Positions 26,327 through 34,975 of a stretch of DNA of 64,000 bases are shown here, piece by piece. Both the position numbers and the translations under genes were made by a program. The notes under the pieces were generated by a model that saw nothing but the letters and a program-made list of their open reading frames with translations, did not search any database and was not told where the DNA came from. The first letter of the stretch is position 1; every line of letters begins with the position of its first letter. Origin of the DNA: CAYVQZ01 sp964453435 (GTDB lineage Bacteria; Abyssobacteria; SURF-5); NCBI GenBank assembly GCA_964453435.1, contig CAYVQZ010000002.1:124001-188000 (forward strand), given 5' to 3'.

Positions 26327-27991
26327 TTATGGGTTGGTTTCGGCGGCCTCGCCGAACACTTCGGCGAGTGTCGCGCAGATTTCTCCGATGGTCGCGTAGT
26401 TCTCGACGCACTCGACAATCGGTTCCATCAGATTGTCGTAGTTCCCGGCGACCTCTTTCAATCGTTTGAGCGCTCTTTCCACTGCCTGCGAGTCCCGCTC
26501 GGCTCTGACCTTTTTCACTTCCGCTATCTGTTCGGCCTGCACCTGCGGGTCGACCTCGAGAAGCTTGTCGGGCGGGGGTTCTTCCATTTGGAACTTGTTG
26601 ACGCCGACTATTATCTTTTCCCCGCTTTCAATAGCTTGCTGATACCGGTAGGAACTGTCGTGAATTTCCTTTTGCATGAAGCCGTTCTTGACTGCGGCGA
26701 TGGCGCCGCCCATCGAATCGATTTTCTCGAGGTATTCAGTCGCGTGCTTCTCGATTTCGTCCGTAAGCGCTTCCACAAAGTACGACCCGCCGAGCGGGTC
26801 CACCACCTCCGATACGCCCGACTCATATGCAATCAATTGCTGTGTGCGCAGGGCGATCCGGACAGCCTCCTCGGTTGGCAGGCACAGAGCCTCGTCACGC
26901 GAGTTGGTATGGAGCGACTGGGTTCCCCCCAGAACGGCCGCCAGCGCCTGCATCGCGACGCGGACGACGTTGTTCTCGTGTTGCTGAACGGTAAGCGTGA
27001 CACCGGCCGTTTGCGTGTGGAAGCGAAGCATCCCGGAGGTCGGTTTCTGCGCCTTAAACCGTTCCTTCACAATCCGGGCCCACAGCCGCCGGGCAGCCCT
27101 GAATTTTGCGACTTCCTCGAAGAAGTTGTTGTGCGAATTGAAGAAGAACGAGAGCCTTCCGGCGAACGCGTCAACGTCGAGTCCGGCCTCCACCGCCGCC
27201 TCAACATACGCTATTGCGTTCGCAAGCGTAAACGCGATTTCCTGCACCGCCGTCGACCCCGCCTCACGAATGTGATAGCCGCTGATGCTTATCATGTTCC
27301 ATCGCGGCAGGTTCTTCGTGCAGTATTTGAAGGTGTCGGTGACGAGCCGCATCGAGGGCGTTATCGGGAATCTGTGGGTTCCGCGGGCCACATACTCTTT
27401 TAAAATATCGTTCTGGACGGTGCCTCCAAGCTTTTCCGAAGGCGTACCGCGCTTCTTTGCGAGGGCGACGTACATCGCCAGCAGGATCGAGGCGGTCGCA
27501 TTGATAGTCATCGACGTGGTCACCTTGTCCAGCGGGATTTCGTCGAAGAGAATCTCCATATCGCGCAGCGAGTCAATCGCGACACCCACTTTCCCGACTT
27601 CGCCGTCCGCAAGCGAATGGTCCGAGTCATAGCCGATCTGCGTCGGCAGGTCGAACGCGATGCTCAGTCCCGTCTGCCCGTGTTCAAGCAGGAACCGGTA
27701 TCGGCGATTGGATTCACGGGCGTTTGCGAAGCCCGCATACTGCCGCATCGTCCACAGGCGGCCCCTGTACATCGTCGGCTGGGTTCCTCGGGTATACGGA
27801 TACTCGCCGGGAAAGCCCAGGTCATTCGGGTAGTCCAACTCCTCCGTGTCCAGAGGTGTATAAACCCGTTTGAGTTCTATGCCCGAATCGGTCTCGAATT
27901 TCTCCGAGCGTTCGGGATATTTGCTCAATACCTTACTCAGCGTTTTTTCTTCCCATTGCTGGCGCAGCTTTTCGAGTTCTTGCAAATTCAT
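26327..27991 (-). CDS. Methylmalonyl-CoA mutase large subunit (canonical)
   Basis: Cobalamin-dependent isomerase of methylmalonyl-CoA and succinyl-CoA, 554 aa, TIM-barrel part only. All landmark residues are there: MRQYAGF, LSIAFDLPTQIGYDSDH, TVQNDILKEY, SMRL, SISGYHIREAG (the Tyr-His pair), and FHTQTAGVTLT with HTNSRDEA. Like archaeal and many bacterial two-subunit types it lacks the B12 domain, and no B12 subunit adjoins it; the one at 13443-13874 is a candidate. GAGAGGA precedes ATG 27991; codons further upstream in frame are not family-like. Confidence 0.95.
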   Translation of the reverse strand: MNLQELEKLRQQWEEKTLSKVLSKYPERSEKFETDSGIELKRVYTPLDTEELDYPNDLGFPGEYPYTRGTQPTMYRGRLWTMRQYAGFANARESNRRYRFLLEHGQTGLSIAFDLPTQIGYDSDHSLADGEVGKVGVAIDSLRDMEILFDEIPLDKVTTSMTINATASILLAMYVALAKKRGTPSEKLGGTVQNDILKEYVARGTHRFPITPSMRLVTDTFKYCTKNLPRWNMISISGYHIREAGSTAVQEIAFTLANAIAYVEAAVEAGLDVDAFAGRLSFFFNSHNNFFEEVAKFRAARRLWARIVKERFKAQKPTSGMLRFHTQTAGVTLTVQQHENNVVRVAMQALAAVLGGTQSLHTNSRDEALCLPTEEAVRIALRTQQLIAYESGVSEVVDPLGGSYFVEALTDEIEKHATEYLEKIDSMGGAIAAVKNGFMQKEIHDSSYRYQQAIESGEKIIVGVNKFQMEEPPPDKLLEVDPQVQAEQIAEVKKVRAERDSQAVERALKRLKEVAGNYDNLMEPIVECVENYATIGEICATLAEVFGEAAETNP

Positions 27992-28048
27992 AAGTTCGGT
28001 CCTCTCGGGTTTTGAGCGGAAAGCGCCGCAAATCAAGCCACGACTGGG

Positions 28049-28513
28049 TCAGTCACCAATCACGATAAGGGGGGCGCCTTCGTTTACAGTCGCGTTCTTC
28101 GAAACCTTAATTTCCTTTATTGTCCCTGCCCGCGGGCTTGTTACGTTATTCTCCATTTTCATGGTCTCGAGCACGAGCAGGACATCCCCGGGTTTTACCT
28201 TGTCACCCACATTGACTTTGACCTCGATGATCAGCCCGGGAATCGGGGCGCTGATCGTCGTTATGCCTCCCACCGTTTGGACCGCAGCTTGTTGTTGCGC
28301 AGCATGTGGTTGAGGAGAAGGCGCGGCCACTGGAGCAACCTGCGGCTCAACCCGGACAGTTTCCGGCATCTTCGGCAGGCCCGCTTTCGTCAAATCATTT
28401 ATGCCGACCTCGTACGGCGTCCCGTTCACATTAACCAGCGCGTTGTCGCGGGAAAGCCGCGTCACTTCCACAAGATAGACTTTTCCGTTCAGAAATAATT
28501 CGAATCTCTTCAC
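28049..28513 (-). CDS. Biotin carboxyl carrier protein
   Basis: A 154 aa biotinyl protein. The C-terminal biotinyl domain carries LETMKMENNV, with the biotinylated Lys, and the fold starts SAPIPGLIIEVKVNVGDKV. An Ala/Pro/Gln-rich linker (residues 60-80) precedes it, as in carriers of methylmalonyl-CoA decarboxylase and oxaloacetate decarboxylase. The start is GTG at 28513, preceded by GGGAGG. It lies 57 bp upstream of the mutase and 118 bp downstream of the carboxyltransferase. Confidence 0.93.
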   Translation of the reverse strand: MKRFELFLNGKVYLVEVTRLSRDNALVNVNGTPYEVGINDLTKAGLPKMPETVRVEPQVAPVAAPSPQPHAAQQQAAVQTVGGITTISAPIPGLIIEVKVNVGDKVKPGDVLLVLETMKMENNVTSPRAGTIKEIKVSKNATVNEGAPLIVIGD

Positions 28514-28631
28514 TAAGGATTGCCTCCCTGCGTCTCTTTGTTCGAGCCTTTTACCTTCGGATGAGAACTCTCCGCATGGGCCGTTCCCATGCGCTCCGGG
28601 GCGCGTTTGCCGCCTCGCGAACAGCGCCGAC

Positions 28632-30182
28632 TTACAAAGGGATGTTGCCGTGTTTCTTGGGCGGATTCGTATCGCGCTTGTTCTGGAGCATGTCAAGCGC
28701 TTTGATAAGTTTCATCCGCGTCTCGCGAGGCTCGATCACCTCGTCAATATAACCCATCTGGGCCGCAATATAGGGGCTCGCGAACTTCTCCCGATAGTCG
28801 TCCACCAGCTTCTGGCGGGTTTCCTCCGGATTCTCCGCTTCCTGGAGTTCCTTACGAAATACGATATTAACAGCTCCCTCGGGACCCATCACGGCTATCT
28901 CGGCCGTTGGCCAGGCGTAATTGATGTCGCACCGAACATGCTTCGACGACATCACGCAGTACGCCCCGCCGTATGCCTTTCGCGTTATGACGGTCACACG
29001 CGGCACAGTCGCCTCGCAGTACGCGTAAATAAGTTTTGCCCCGTGAACAATGATTCCACCGTATTCCTGGGCGGTGCCCGGCAGAAAACCGGGCACATCT
29101 TCAAATGTGACAATCGGGATGTTGAACGCGTCGCAGAACCGGACGAATCGGGCGCCCTTCTTGGATGCGTTAATGTCGAGACATCCCGCTTGGACCATCG
29201 GCTGGTTTGCCACGATGCCGACCGACCGGCCGCCGAGGCGCGCGAAACCGACGATGATGTTTCGCGCATAATTCGCATGAACCTCAAGGAAACGGCGCTC
29301 ATCGACTACCGATTTAATGACATCGCACATATCGTACGATTCCTTCGGGCTGTTCGGAATAATCGTATCCAAAGACTCATCCAGTCGGTCCGCTCGGTCG
29401 CTCGTTCGCACGATCGGCGGCTCCTCCATGTTGTTGCGAGGCAGGTACGACAATAAATCACGCACCATTTGCAGGCAGCTCTTCTCGTCAGGCATTGCAA
29501 AGTGGCAGACACCGCTGCGAGAGGAGTGCGTGACCGCTCCGCCCAGTTCCTCCTGCGTAACCTCCTCGAATGTGGTCGCTTTTATCACCTGCGGGCCGGT
29601 TATGAACATGTAGCTGGATTTGTCGACCATGAAAATGAAGTCGGTCAAGGCGGGCGAATAAACGGCGCCTCCGGCGCACGGCCCCAAAATGACGGAAATC
29701 TGTGGCACAACGCCCGAGGCCAGCGTATTCCGAAGAAAGATATCGGCATATCCGGCCAGACTTTCCACACCCTCCTGTATGCGGGCTCCGCCCGAGTCGT
29801 TCAATCCAATAATCGGGGCGCCGTTGCGCGTTGCATGCTCCATCAATCTGCAAACTTTCTCGGCGAACGCATGGCCCAAGGTGCCGCCTACCACGGTAAA
29901 ATCTTGCGCGAACACGTACACCAGCCTGCCATCCACCGTTCCGTAACCGGTTACCACACCGTCACCCAGGAATTTTTTCTTGTCCATCCCGAAATGGGTG
30001 CACCTGTGGGTGACGAAGCCTCCGATTTCTGTAAACGAGCCCTCATCCAACAAAAGATTGATTCGCTCGCGCGCCGTTAACTTGCCCTTCTCGTGCTGGT
30101 CTTTGACGCGCTTCTCACCGCCGCCGAGAAGCGCCTCTTCTCGCATCCGCTTCAGCTTTTCTATCTGTTCGAGTGTCGCCAT
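28632..30182 (-). CDS. Acyl-CoA carboxyltransferase subunit (propionyl-CoA carboxylase beta / methylmalonyl-CoA decarboxylase alpha)
   Basis: A 516 aa carboxyltransferase of the crotonase-like biotin-dependent group. Both oxyanion-hole regions are visible: NDSGGARIQEGVESLAGYA and GPCAGGAVYSPALTDF in the N half; DVPGFLPGTAQEYGGIIVHG and ITRKAYGGAYCVMSSKHV in the C half. The start ATG 30182 follows GGGAGAA. With carrier and mutase it forms a propionyl-CoA/methylmalonyl-CoA unit. No biotin carboxylase gene is present nearby, so the enzyme may be a decarboxylase/transcarboxylase or may use an unlinked carboxylase subunit. Confidence 0.93.
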   Translation of the reverse strand: MATLEQIEKLKRMREEALLGGGEKRVKDQHEKGKLTARERINLLLDEGSFTEIGGFVTHRCTHFGMDKKKFLGDGVVTGYGTVDGRLVYVFAQDFTVVGGTLGHAFAEKVCRLMEHATRNGAPIIGLNDSGGARIQEGVESLAGYADIFLRNTLASGVVPQISVILGPCAGGAVYSPALTDFIFMVDKSSYMFITGPQVIKATTFEEVTQEELGGAVTHSSRSGVCHFAMPDEKSCLQMVRDLLSYLPRNNMEEPPIVRTSDRADRLDESLDTIIPNSPKESYDMCDVIKSVVDERRFLEVHANYARNIIVGFARLGGRSVGIVANQPMVQAGCLDINASKKGARFVRFCDAFNIPIVTFEDVPGFLPGTAQEYGGIIVHGAKLIYAYCEATVPRVTVITRKAYGGAYCVMSSKHVRCDINYAWPTAEIAVMGPEGAVNIVFRKELQEAENPEETRQKLVDDYREKFASPYIAAQMGYIDEVIEPRETRMKLIKALDMLQNKRDTNPPKKHGNIPL

Positions 30183-30595
30183 TCGGTTCTCCCACACGGA
30201 CTCATCTTAGCCAATCGGACCACAAACCATTCTCAAATTCCGCGCCCGCCAAGGTATGCCTCTCTCCAAAGGCATTTTCTGTTGCCGGTGATCGCTGTCG
30301 AGAAGCAAAGATAAATATGGCGAGTTTGAATCGGAAAATCCGGAAATTGGGCGTAGTCTAACACAAAAGCTAAAATTATGTCAAGATAGGCGATACCACT
30401 GGGTTTACACTTCTCCCGAGGTATTTTCGCGCTTCTGTCAGGTTCTGATTCTCTCGTTTTTTTCCGCAACGGGAATTCGCCGTTGGCTCCAGTGGATGCC
30501 GACAAGTCTCACAGTCCCCGGCACGGAACCAGATTCGAACTGCCCGAGCGGAACCCACGGAAAATTTTCTTGGGTTTTCGGGATAGGCGCCGTGC
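30183..30595. other. Gene-free divergent region between the ACC/MCM operon and aroC
   Basis: No gene is seen. It carries the minus-strand promoter at 30355-30384 and ends at the plus-strand promoter of aroC (30596-30624). The middle is GC-rich sequence without a recognised element. Confidence 0.5.
30355..30384 (-). promoter_or_regulatory. Promoter of the carboxyltransferase-mutase operon
   Basis: On the minus strand TTGACA and TAGACT are separated by 18 bp, giving a leader of about 165 nt before ATG 30182. Confidence 0.6.
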
Positions 30596-30624
30596 TTGAC
30601 ACTCATTTCCGTTGAATGTATAAT
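30596..30624 (+). promoter_or_regulatory. Consensus sigma-70 promoter of the aroC operon
   Basis: TTGACA and TATAAT, both perfect consensus boxes, are separated by exactly 17 bp, 57 bp before the aroC ATG. Confidence 0.85.
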
Positions 30625-30680
30625 TACCGAATGCGTTCGCCTTTCTCCAACGTTCACAACACCTTACGGGGAAATTTTCC

Positions 30681-31865
30681 ATGGTCCGATACCTCACCGC
30701 GGGCGAATCTCACGGACAGGCGTTAGTCGCCATACTGGAAGGAATTCCGGCAGGCCTGAAGATTCGCCGCGATTTCGTCGAATCGCGCCTTGCCGTCCGC
30801 CAACTTGGCTACGGGAGGGGAGCGCGGATGAAAATCGAGAGCGATCAGGCTCAGTTCCTCTCGGGCGTGCGGAGCGGGGTGACGCTGGGAAGTCCCATCG
30901 GATTGCTGATCCCAAACAAAGATTGGGAAAATTGGCGGGCGGTATTGGACCCGTTCGAAAGTAAACCGGAGGCGATAAAAGCGAAAGAGGTCCGAAGACC
31001 TCGACCGGGTCATGCCGACCTGGCGGGCGCGCTCAAGTACCTGCATGCGGATATGCGAAATGTGCTGGAACGCGCGAGCGCCCGGGAAACTGCCGCAAAA
31101 ACCGCTGTGGGCGCAATCGCGGAGTTGTTGCTTCTGGAATTCGATATTACCATCCTTGCTCATGTGGTCCGGATAGGAGATATTGCCGTTGACTCAACGG
31201 TCTTGACAAAGAAGCAGGTTCAGTCAAACGCCGACAAGTCGCCCGTGAGATGCGCCGACCCCGAGGCGGGCAAGAAAATGATGCGGGCCATAGACGCCGC
31301 TTCTTCCGCAGGGGACACATTGGGCGGCAGCGTGGAAATAATGGTAAGTAATGTGCCGGTGGGCCTGGGCGCACACGTACAACACGACCGCAAGCTGGAC
31401 GCCAGATTGGCTGCCGCCGTCATGGGTATTCCGGCAATCAAAGCCGTCGAAATCGGCGATGGCGTCGAATTTGGAAGAATGCGGGGCTCGCAGGCGCATG
31501 ACGAGATCAACTATGGTATGAAGAGGAAGAACCGGGCGGGAGGGTTCTACCGAAAGACAAATCATGCCGGAGGGATTGAAGGCGGAATATCCAATGGCGA
31601 GGATATAGTGGTCAAAGCTACGATGAAGCCGATACCGACCCTCCGAATGCCCTTAAAATCAGTCGATGTCCGGACAAAAAAAACGTCGAAAGCAGTCGTC
31701 GAACGCTCCGATGTATGTGCTGTCCCCGCAGTGAGCGTTATCGCTCGCGCAGTTGTCGCGATCGAAATGGCAAACGCGATGCTGGAGAAATTCGGCGGCG
31801 ACAGCATAAGGGAAATGCGCAATAACTTTCTCGGGTACCTCAAGGAAGTTGAACGGCTCTGGTAG
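30681..31865 (+). CDS. aroC: Chorismate synthase
   Basis: Last step of the shikimate pathway: EPSP to chorismate using reduced FMN. Visible are the N-terminal LTAGESHGQALVAILEGIPAG, RPRPGHADLAGALKY, ARETAAKTAVGAIAELLL and MRGSQAHDEI with NHAGGIEGGISNGEDI. The 394 aa match the longer class of the family. It heads a plus-strand operon aroC-aroB-TPR behind a consensus promoter; 9 bp separate it from aroB. Confidence 0.96.
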   Translation: MVRYLTAGESHGQALVAILEGIPAGLKIRRDFVESRLAVRQLGYGRGARMKIESDQAQFLSGVRSGVTLGSPIGLLIPNKDWENWRAVLDPFESKPEAIKAKEVRRPRPGHADLAGALKYLHADMRNVLERASARETAAKTAVGAIAELLLLEFDITILAHVVRIGDIAVDSTVLTKKQVQSNADKSPVRCADPEAGKKMMRAIDAASSAGDTLGGSVEIMVSNVPVGLGAHVQHDRKLDARLAAAVMGIPAIKAVEIGDGVEFGRMRGSQAHDEINYGMKRKNRAGGFYRKTNHAGGIEGGISNGEDIVVKATMKPIPTLRMPLKSVDVRTKKTSKAVVERSDVCAVPAVSVIARAVVAIEMANAMLEKFGGDSIREMRNNFLGYLKEVERLW

Positions 31866-31874
31866 GAATCGGTT

Positions 31875-32975
31875 ATGCATACAATCCGCGTCCAACTGGA
31901 CACTAACGGCTACGACATCATTGTGGGGAGTGGGGTCCTCGGGGACCTGGCCGTCCACCTGAAGCCGCTCGTGACGCCGAGCCGAATAATGATTGTTACG
32001 AATCCCATCGTTAACGACCTTTACGGAGAGCGAGTGAGGGAGGCATTGTCCGCTTTTCCCTGTGATGTTGTCACAGAAACGATTCCCGACGGGGAAGAGC
32101 ACAAGAACATGGAGACTATCCATGTTCTCCTTGATAAGATGGTTGACGCGCGGCTCGATCGGAAGTCCATGCTGGTCAGCGTGGGTGGCGGCGTTGTCGG
32201 CGATATCGCGGGTTTTGCCGCTGCAATCTATATGCGGGGAATTCCATATATTCAGATTCCCACAACGCTTCTGGCTCAAGTGGACAGCAGCATAGGCGGT
32301 AAGGTCGGGGTCGATCATCCCAAAGCCAAAAATCTGATCGGGGCCTTCTACCAGCCTGTTCTCGTCTGTATCGATCCCGCCGTGCTGAAGACTCTTTCGG
32401 AAAAACATGTTCGCAACGGCATGTCCGAGATTATTAAGTACGGCGTAATCGCAGACGAAGGTTTGTTCACGCTTCTCGAGCGTAAGGGAAGATCGCTGCA
32501 GTCCCTCGATGGGGGACTGTTGGAGGATGTAATCAGGCGATGCTGTCAGATAAAAGCTCGGGTGGTGCAGCAGGACGCGCGCGAGACATACGGCATTCGC
32601 GAAATACTCAACTATGGCCATACCGTTGGTCACGCCATCGAGTCGGTAACCGGTTACACCCGTTTCACGCACGGTGAAGCGGTGGCCATCGGGATGATGG
32701 CCGCGGCAAAAATCGCGCGATTGATGAAATTAGCTACCGGCGAAGTCGAAGACAGGCAACAGAAGCTGCTCGCGGCGGTCGGGCTTTCAACTACACTGGC
32801 CGACATTGAACTCGAAGCTGTCGTGGAGGCAACGCGGTTGGACAAAAAGGCAGTCGGCGGAGCCCTGAGATTCGTCGTCCCGATGTCCATAGGTCGGGTG
32901 GTCGTGAAGGATAATATCCCTGTCGGTGTCGTCAAGAAAGCTCTTTCCGAAGTGATGGCGCCGGAACGCATATGA
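31875..32975 (+). CDS. aroB: 3-dehydroquinate synthase
   Basis: Converts DAHP to 3-dehydroquinate in the shikimate pathway; needs NAD and a divalent metal. Seen are IPDGEEHKNMETIH, SVGGGVVGDIAGFAAAIYMRG, PTTLLAQVDSSIGGKVGVDHP, KNLIGAFYQP, the metal ligands in MSEIIKYGVI and ILNYGHTVGHAIE with THGEAVAIGM. 366 aa is normal. Its last codons overlap the TPR gene start by 4 nt. Confidence 0.96.
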   Translation: MHTIRVQLDTNGYDIIVGSGVLGDLAVHLKPLVTPSRIMIVTNPIVNDLYGERVREALSAFPCDVVTETIPDGEEHKNMETIHVLLDKMVDARLDRKSMLVSVGGGVVGDIAGFAAAIYMRGIPYIQIPTTLLAQVDSSIGGKVGVDHPKAKNLIGAFYQPVLVCIDPAVLKTLSEKHVRNGMSEIIKYGVIADEGLFTLLERKGRSLQSLDGGLLEDVIRRCCQIKARVVQQDARETYGIREILNYGHTVGHAIESVTGYTRFTHGEAVAIGMMAAAKIARLMKLATGEVEDRQQKLLAAVGLSTTLADIELEAVVEATRLDKKAVGGALRFVVPMSIGRVVVKDNIPVGVVKKALSEVMAPERI

Positions 32976-33796
32976 ACGCATCCAAGAGAAATCCAACATT
33001 CGACGAGGGGCTGACCGCAAAGATGCGCGGCGATTATGCCGGCGCCATCTCGATATTCAATCGGGTGCTCGAAGAACATCCCACCAGCGCGGCGGCGTAT
33101 CATCAACTTGGCCGCTGTTACATGAAGCTCGGAGACCTCGAGAGCGCCATCGAAAAGCTGGAGGCCGCAATCAGTCTGGGTCCGGACCGAATTGCCGCCC
33201 GGCTCGATGCCGGAATGCTGTATCTGAGCGTGGGCGATGTACAAAGAGCGAGGGCACAGTTTCTCCGGGCGCTCAAGTTGAACGGCTCCAACGTCAAGGC
33301 AATGGCCGGGCTGGGAATGGCTTATTATCAAGACCAGGATTACGGAAAGGCGATCTCCCAATTTCAAAACGCGTGCGGCTTGAATCCCTCGAATTTCGTT
33401 TGTCATTTCTATTTGGCGAGAATTCATAAAGCTTTGAAAAACGAGGCCGGCGTCGCAGAAGAGGCAATGAAATCGGCTGCTATCTGCCAGGGCCTTGTCA
33501 GGACACGACCCGACCAGCCCGAGGGATATTTCTTTCTGGCGGAGACGTTCATGTTGCAGGACGACTATCGTTCCGCATTGCAAAACTACCTCATCGCGAA
33601 AGATTTTTCGGCTGAGGGAGTGATGGTTTTCTTTGCGTTCGGTTTGTCCTATACCGTGATCGACAATTATCTGGGAATCGCGCGCTGTTACCAGCTCCTG
33701 GGAGAGAACCGGTACGCCCGTTATTTCGGCGAACTCACGTTGCGGCTCGACCCGACCAACGAGGAAGCAAAACAATTTGTCTCCGGAGACACATGA
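32972..33796 (+). CDS. TPR-repeat protein
   Basis: A 274 aa protein made of tetratricopeptide-like helices: repeats begin near residues 10, 45, 78 and 112 (for example AAAYHQLGRCYMKLGDLESA and VKAMAGLGMAYYQDQDYGKA), followed by less regular helices and DYRSALQNYLIAKDF. No signal peptide or transmembrane segment is visible, so it is probably cytoplasmic. The start overlaps the aroB stop by 4 nt. The partner is unknown. Confidence 0.85.
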   Translation: MNASKRNPTFDEGLTAKMRGDYAGAISIFNRVLEEHPTSAAAYHQLGRCYMKLGDLESAIEKLEAAISLGPDRIAARLDAGMLYLSVGDVQRARAQFLRALKLNGSNVKAMAGLGMAYYQDQDYGKAISQFQNACGLNPSNFVCHFYLARIHKALKNEAGVAEEAMKSAAICQGLVRTRPDQPEGYFFLAETFMLQDDYRSALQNYLIAKDFSAEGVMVFFAFGLSYTVIDNYLGIARCYQLLGENRYARYFGELTLRLDPTNEEAKQFVSGDT

Positions 33797-33823
33797 GAAG
33801 CTGGCTCCGGGAGCGGTTCTGCC

Positions 33824-34429
33824 ATGTCCGACACCAACACAAACCTGGTTCGTGAGTTTCTGGAAGCAAACAACTTCAGTGTGTTCACGAACCGGAAATT
33901 TCAACTTCAAAGAGCCGAACCAGCCGGCCGCTACAGCATCGACCTCATGGCAAAGAATCTCCGATATTCGGAATCAAGCGCGCGCCTCCCGATGAGGCTT
34001 CACGCGGAACATATGCAGCACATTCCTAACTGTATCTTGGAGGTGAAAGGCTGGCATAGTTACAGGTTTTCGCCTTCGCTCCTGGCTAGCTCGCCTGAAC
34101 TGTTCTATTTTGTCAGTCCGAAAGCGCTGGAATATGCGCGCAGCGTCTTCGGCAACGCGTCGTTCCGGTCTGTTCTTGTGATATCCGAAGTGCCTGCCAC
34201 CGAGCCCGTGTGGTCGAAAATGGAGGGCATGCTGCGCGAGCAGGGGGTCGATCACGTGATCGAGTTCCCCACGATTCTCAGTTTCCTGATTTCATACGTC
34301 GAGATAAACTGCAACTATGTGGAGAGTGAAACCCTTCAACTTCTCCGCCTTCTCAAAAGATATGGACTCGTGAAGGGACTCCAACTCGAACTCCCCTTCA
34401 AGTTCAAAGGCCGGGAGCATGACGAGTAA
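33824..34429 (+). CDS. Hypothetical protein, possible PD-(D/E)xK-like fold
   Basis: A 201 aa soluble protein with no family I recognise. Residues 37-77 carry an Asp in RYSIDLMAKN and then ILEVKGWHSYRFSPSLLA, which resembles the D...ExK spacing of PD-(D/E)xK nucleases; the middle (FRSVLVISEVPATEPVW) alternates like beta strand then helix. It follows the TPR gene by 27 bp and overlaps the acetyltransferase by 11 nt, so it belongs to the same operon. Nuclease activity is only a suggestion. Confidence 0.7.
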   Translation: MSDTNTNLVREFLEANNFSVFTNRKFQLQRAEPAGRYSIDLMAKNLRYSESSARLPMRLHAEHMQHIPNCILEVKGWHSYRFSPSLLASSPELFYFVSPKALEYARSVFGNASFRSVLVISEVPATEPVWSKMEGMLREQGVDHVIEFPTILSFLISYVEINCNYVESETLQLLRLLKRYGLVKGLQLELPFKFKGREHDE

Positions 34430-34889
34430 CAACTATGTTCGCAAGGCGAAGATGCGCGATGTCGCCGCCATTCGCGAACTTATCAGTTTCTATTCCCAAA
34501 AGGGAGAAATGTTGCCAAAGGCGCTGATGGAACTGTACGAGGATTTGCGCGACTTCTTTGTCTATATCGACGCAGACGACAAGGCGCTGGGTTGTTGCGC
34601 CTTGCATCTCTTCTGGTTCGACCTCGCCGAAATTCGGTCGCTTGCGGTTGGCGAACATAATGTGGGCAAAGGGATTGGGGCCGCCCTCATTGACGCATGC
34701 ATCGAAGAAGCGCGCTCATTGGGCATCGCAAAGGTGTTCACACTGACAAACAAACCGGCATTCTTCGAAAAACAGGGGTTCGAGCAGATTGACCGTTCGG
34801 AATTGCCCCATAAAATCTGGGCCGCATGCGTCAAATGCGTCAAGTTCCCCGACTGCGACGAAGTCGCGCTTGTTCGCAGGCTCGAATGA
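34419..34889 (+). CDS. GNAT N-acetyltransferase, ArgA-like short form
   Basis: A 156 aa GNAT enzyme resembling the short N-acetylglutamate synthases. RKAKMRDVAAIRELISFYSQ opens the fold, IRSLAVGEHNVGKGIGAALI gives the acetyl-CoA loop (Q/RxxGxG/A as VGKGIG), and NKPAFFEKQGFEQIDRSELPHKIW is the C-terminal block typical of that group. Acetylation of glutamate in arginine synthesis is the likely role. It overlaps the preceding gene by 11 nt. Confidence 0.85.
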   Translation: MTSNNYVRKAKMRDVAAIRELISFYSQKGEMLPKALMELYEDLRDFFVYIDADDKALGCCALHLFWFDLAEIRSLAVGEHNVGKGIGAALIDACIEEARSLGIAKVFTLTNKPAFFEKQGFEQIDRSELPHKIWAACVKCVKFPDCDEVALVRRLE

Positions 34890-34895
34890 GGGTGC

Positions 34896-34924
34896 TTTGT
34901 AGCTGCTGCCATTTTTGGTATAAT
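34896..34924 (+). promoter_or_regulatory. Promoter of the FHA-cyclase operon
   Basis: TTTGTA (34896-34901) and a perfect TATAAT (34919-34924) with 17 bp spacing, 52 bp before the chosen GTG start at 34976. Confidence 0.6.
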
Positions 34925-34975
34925 TAGTTTAACACCGGGCTCATTCCGCCGGCAGACGAAAACGAGAGTTTGATA

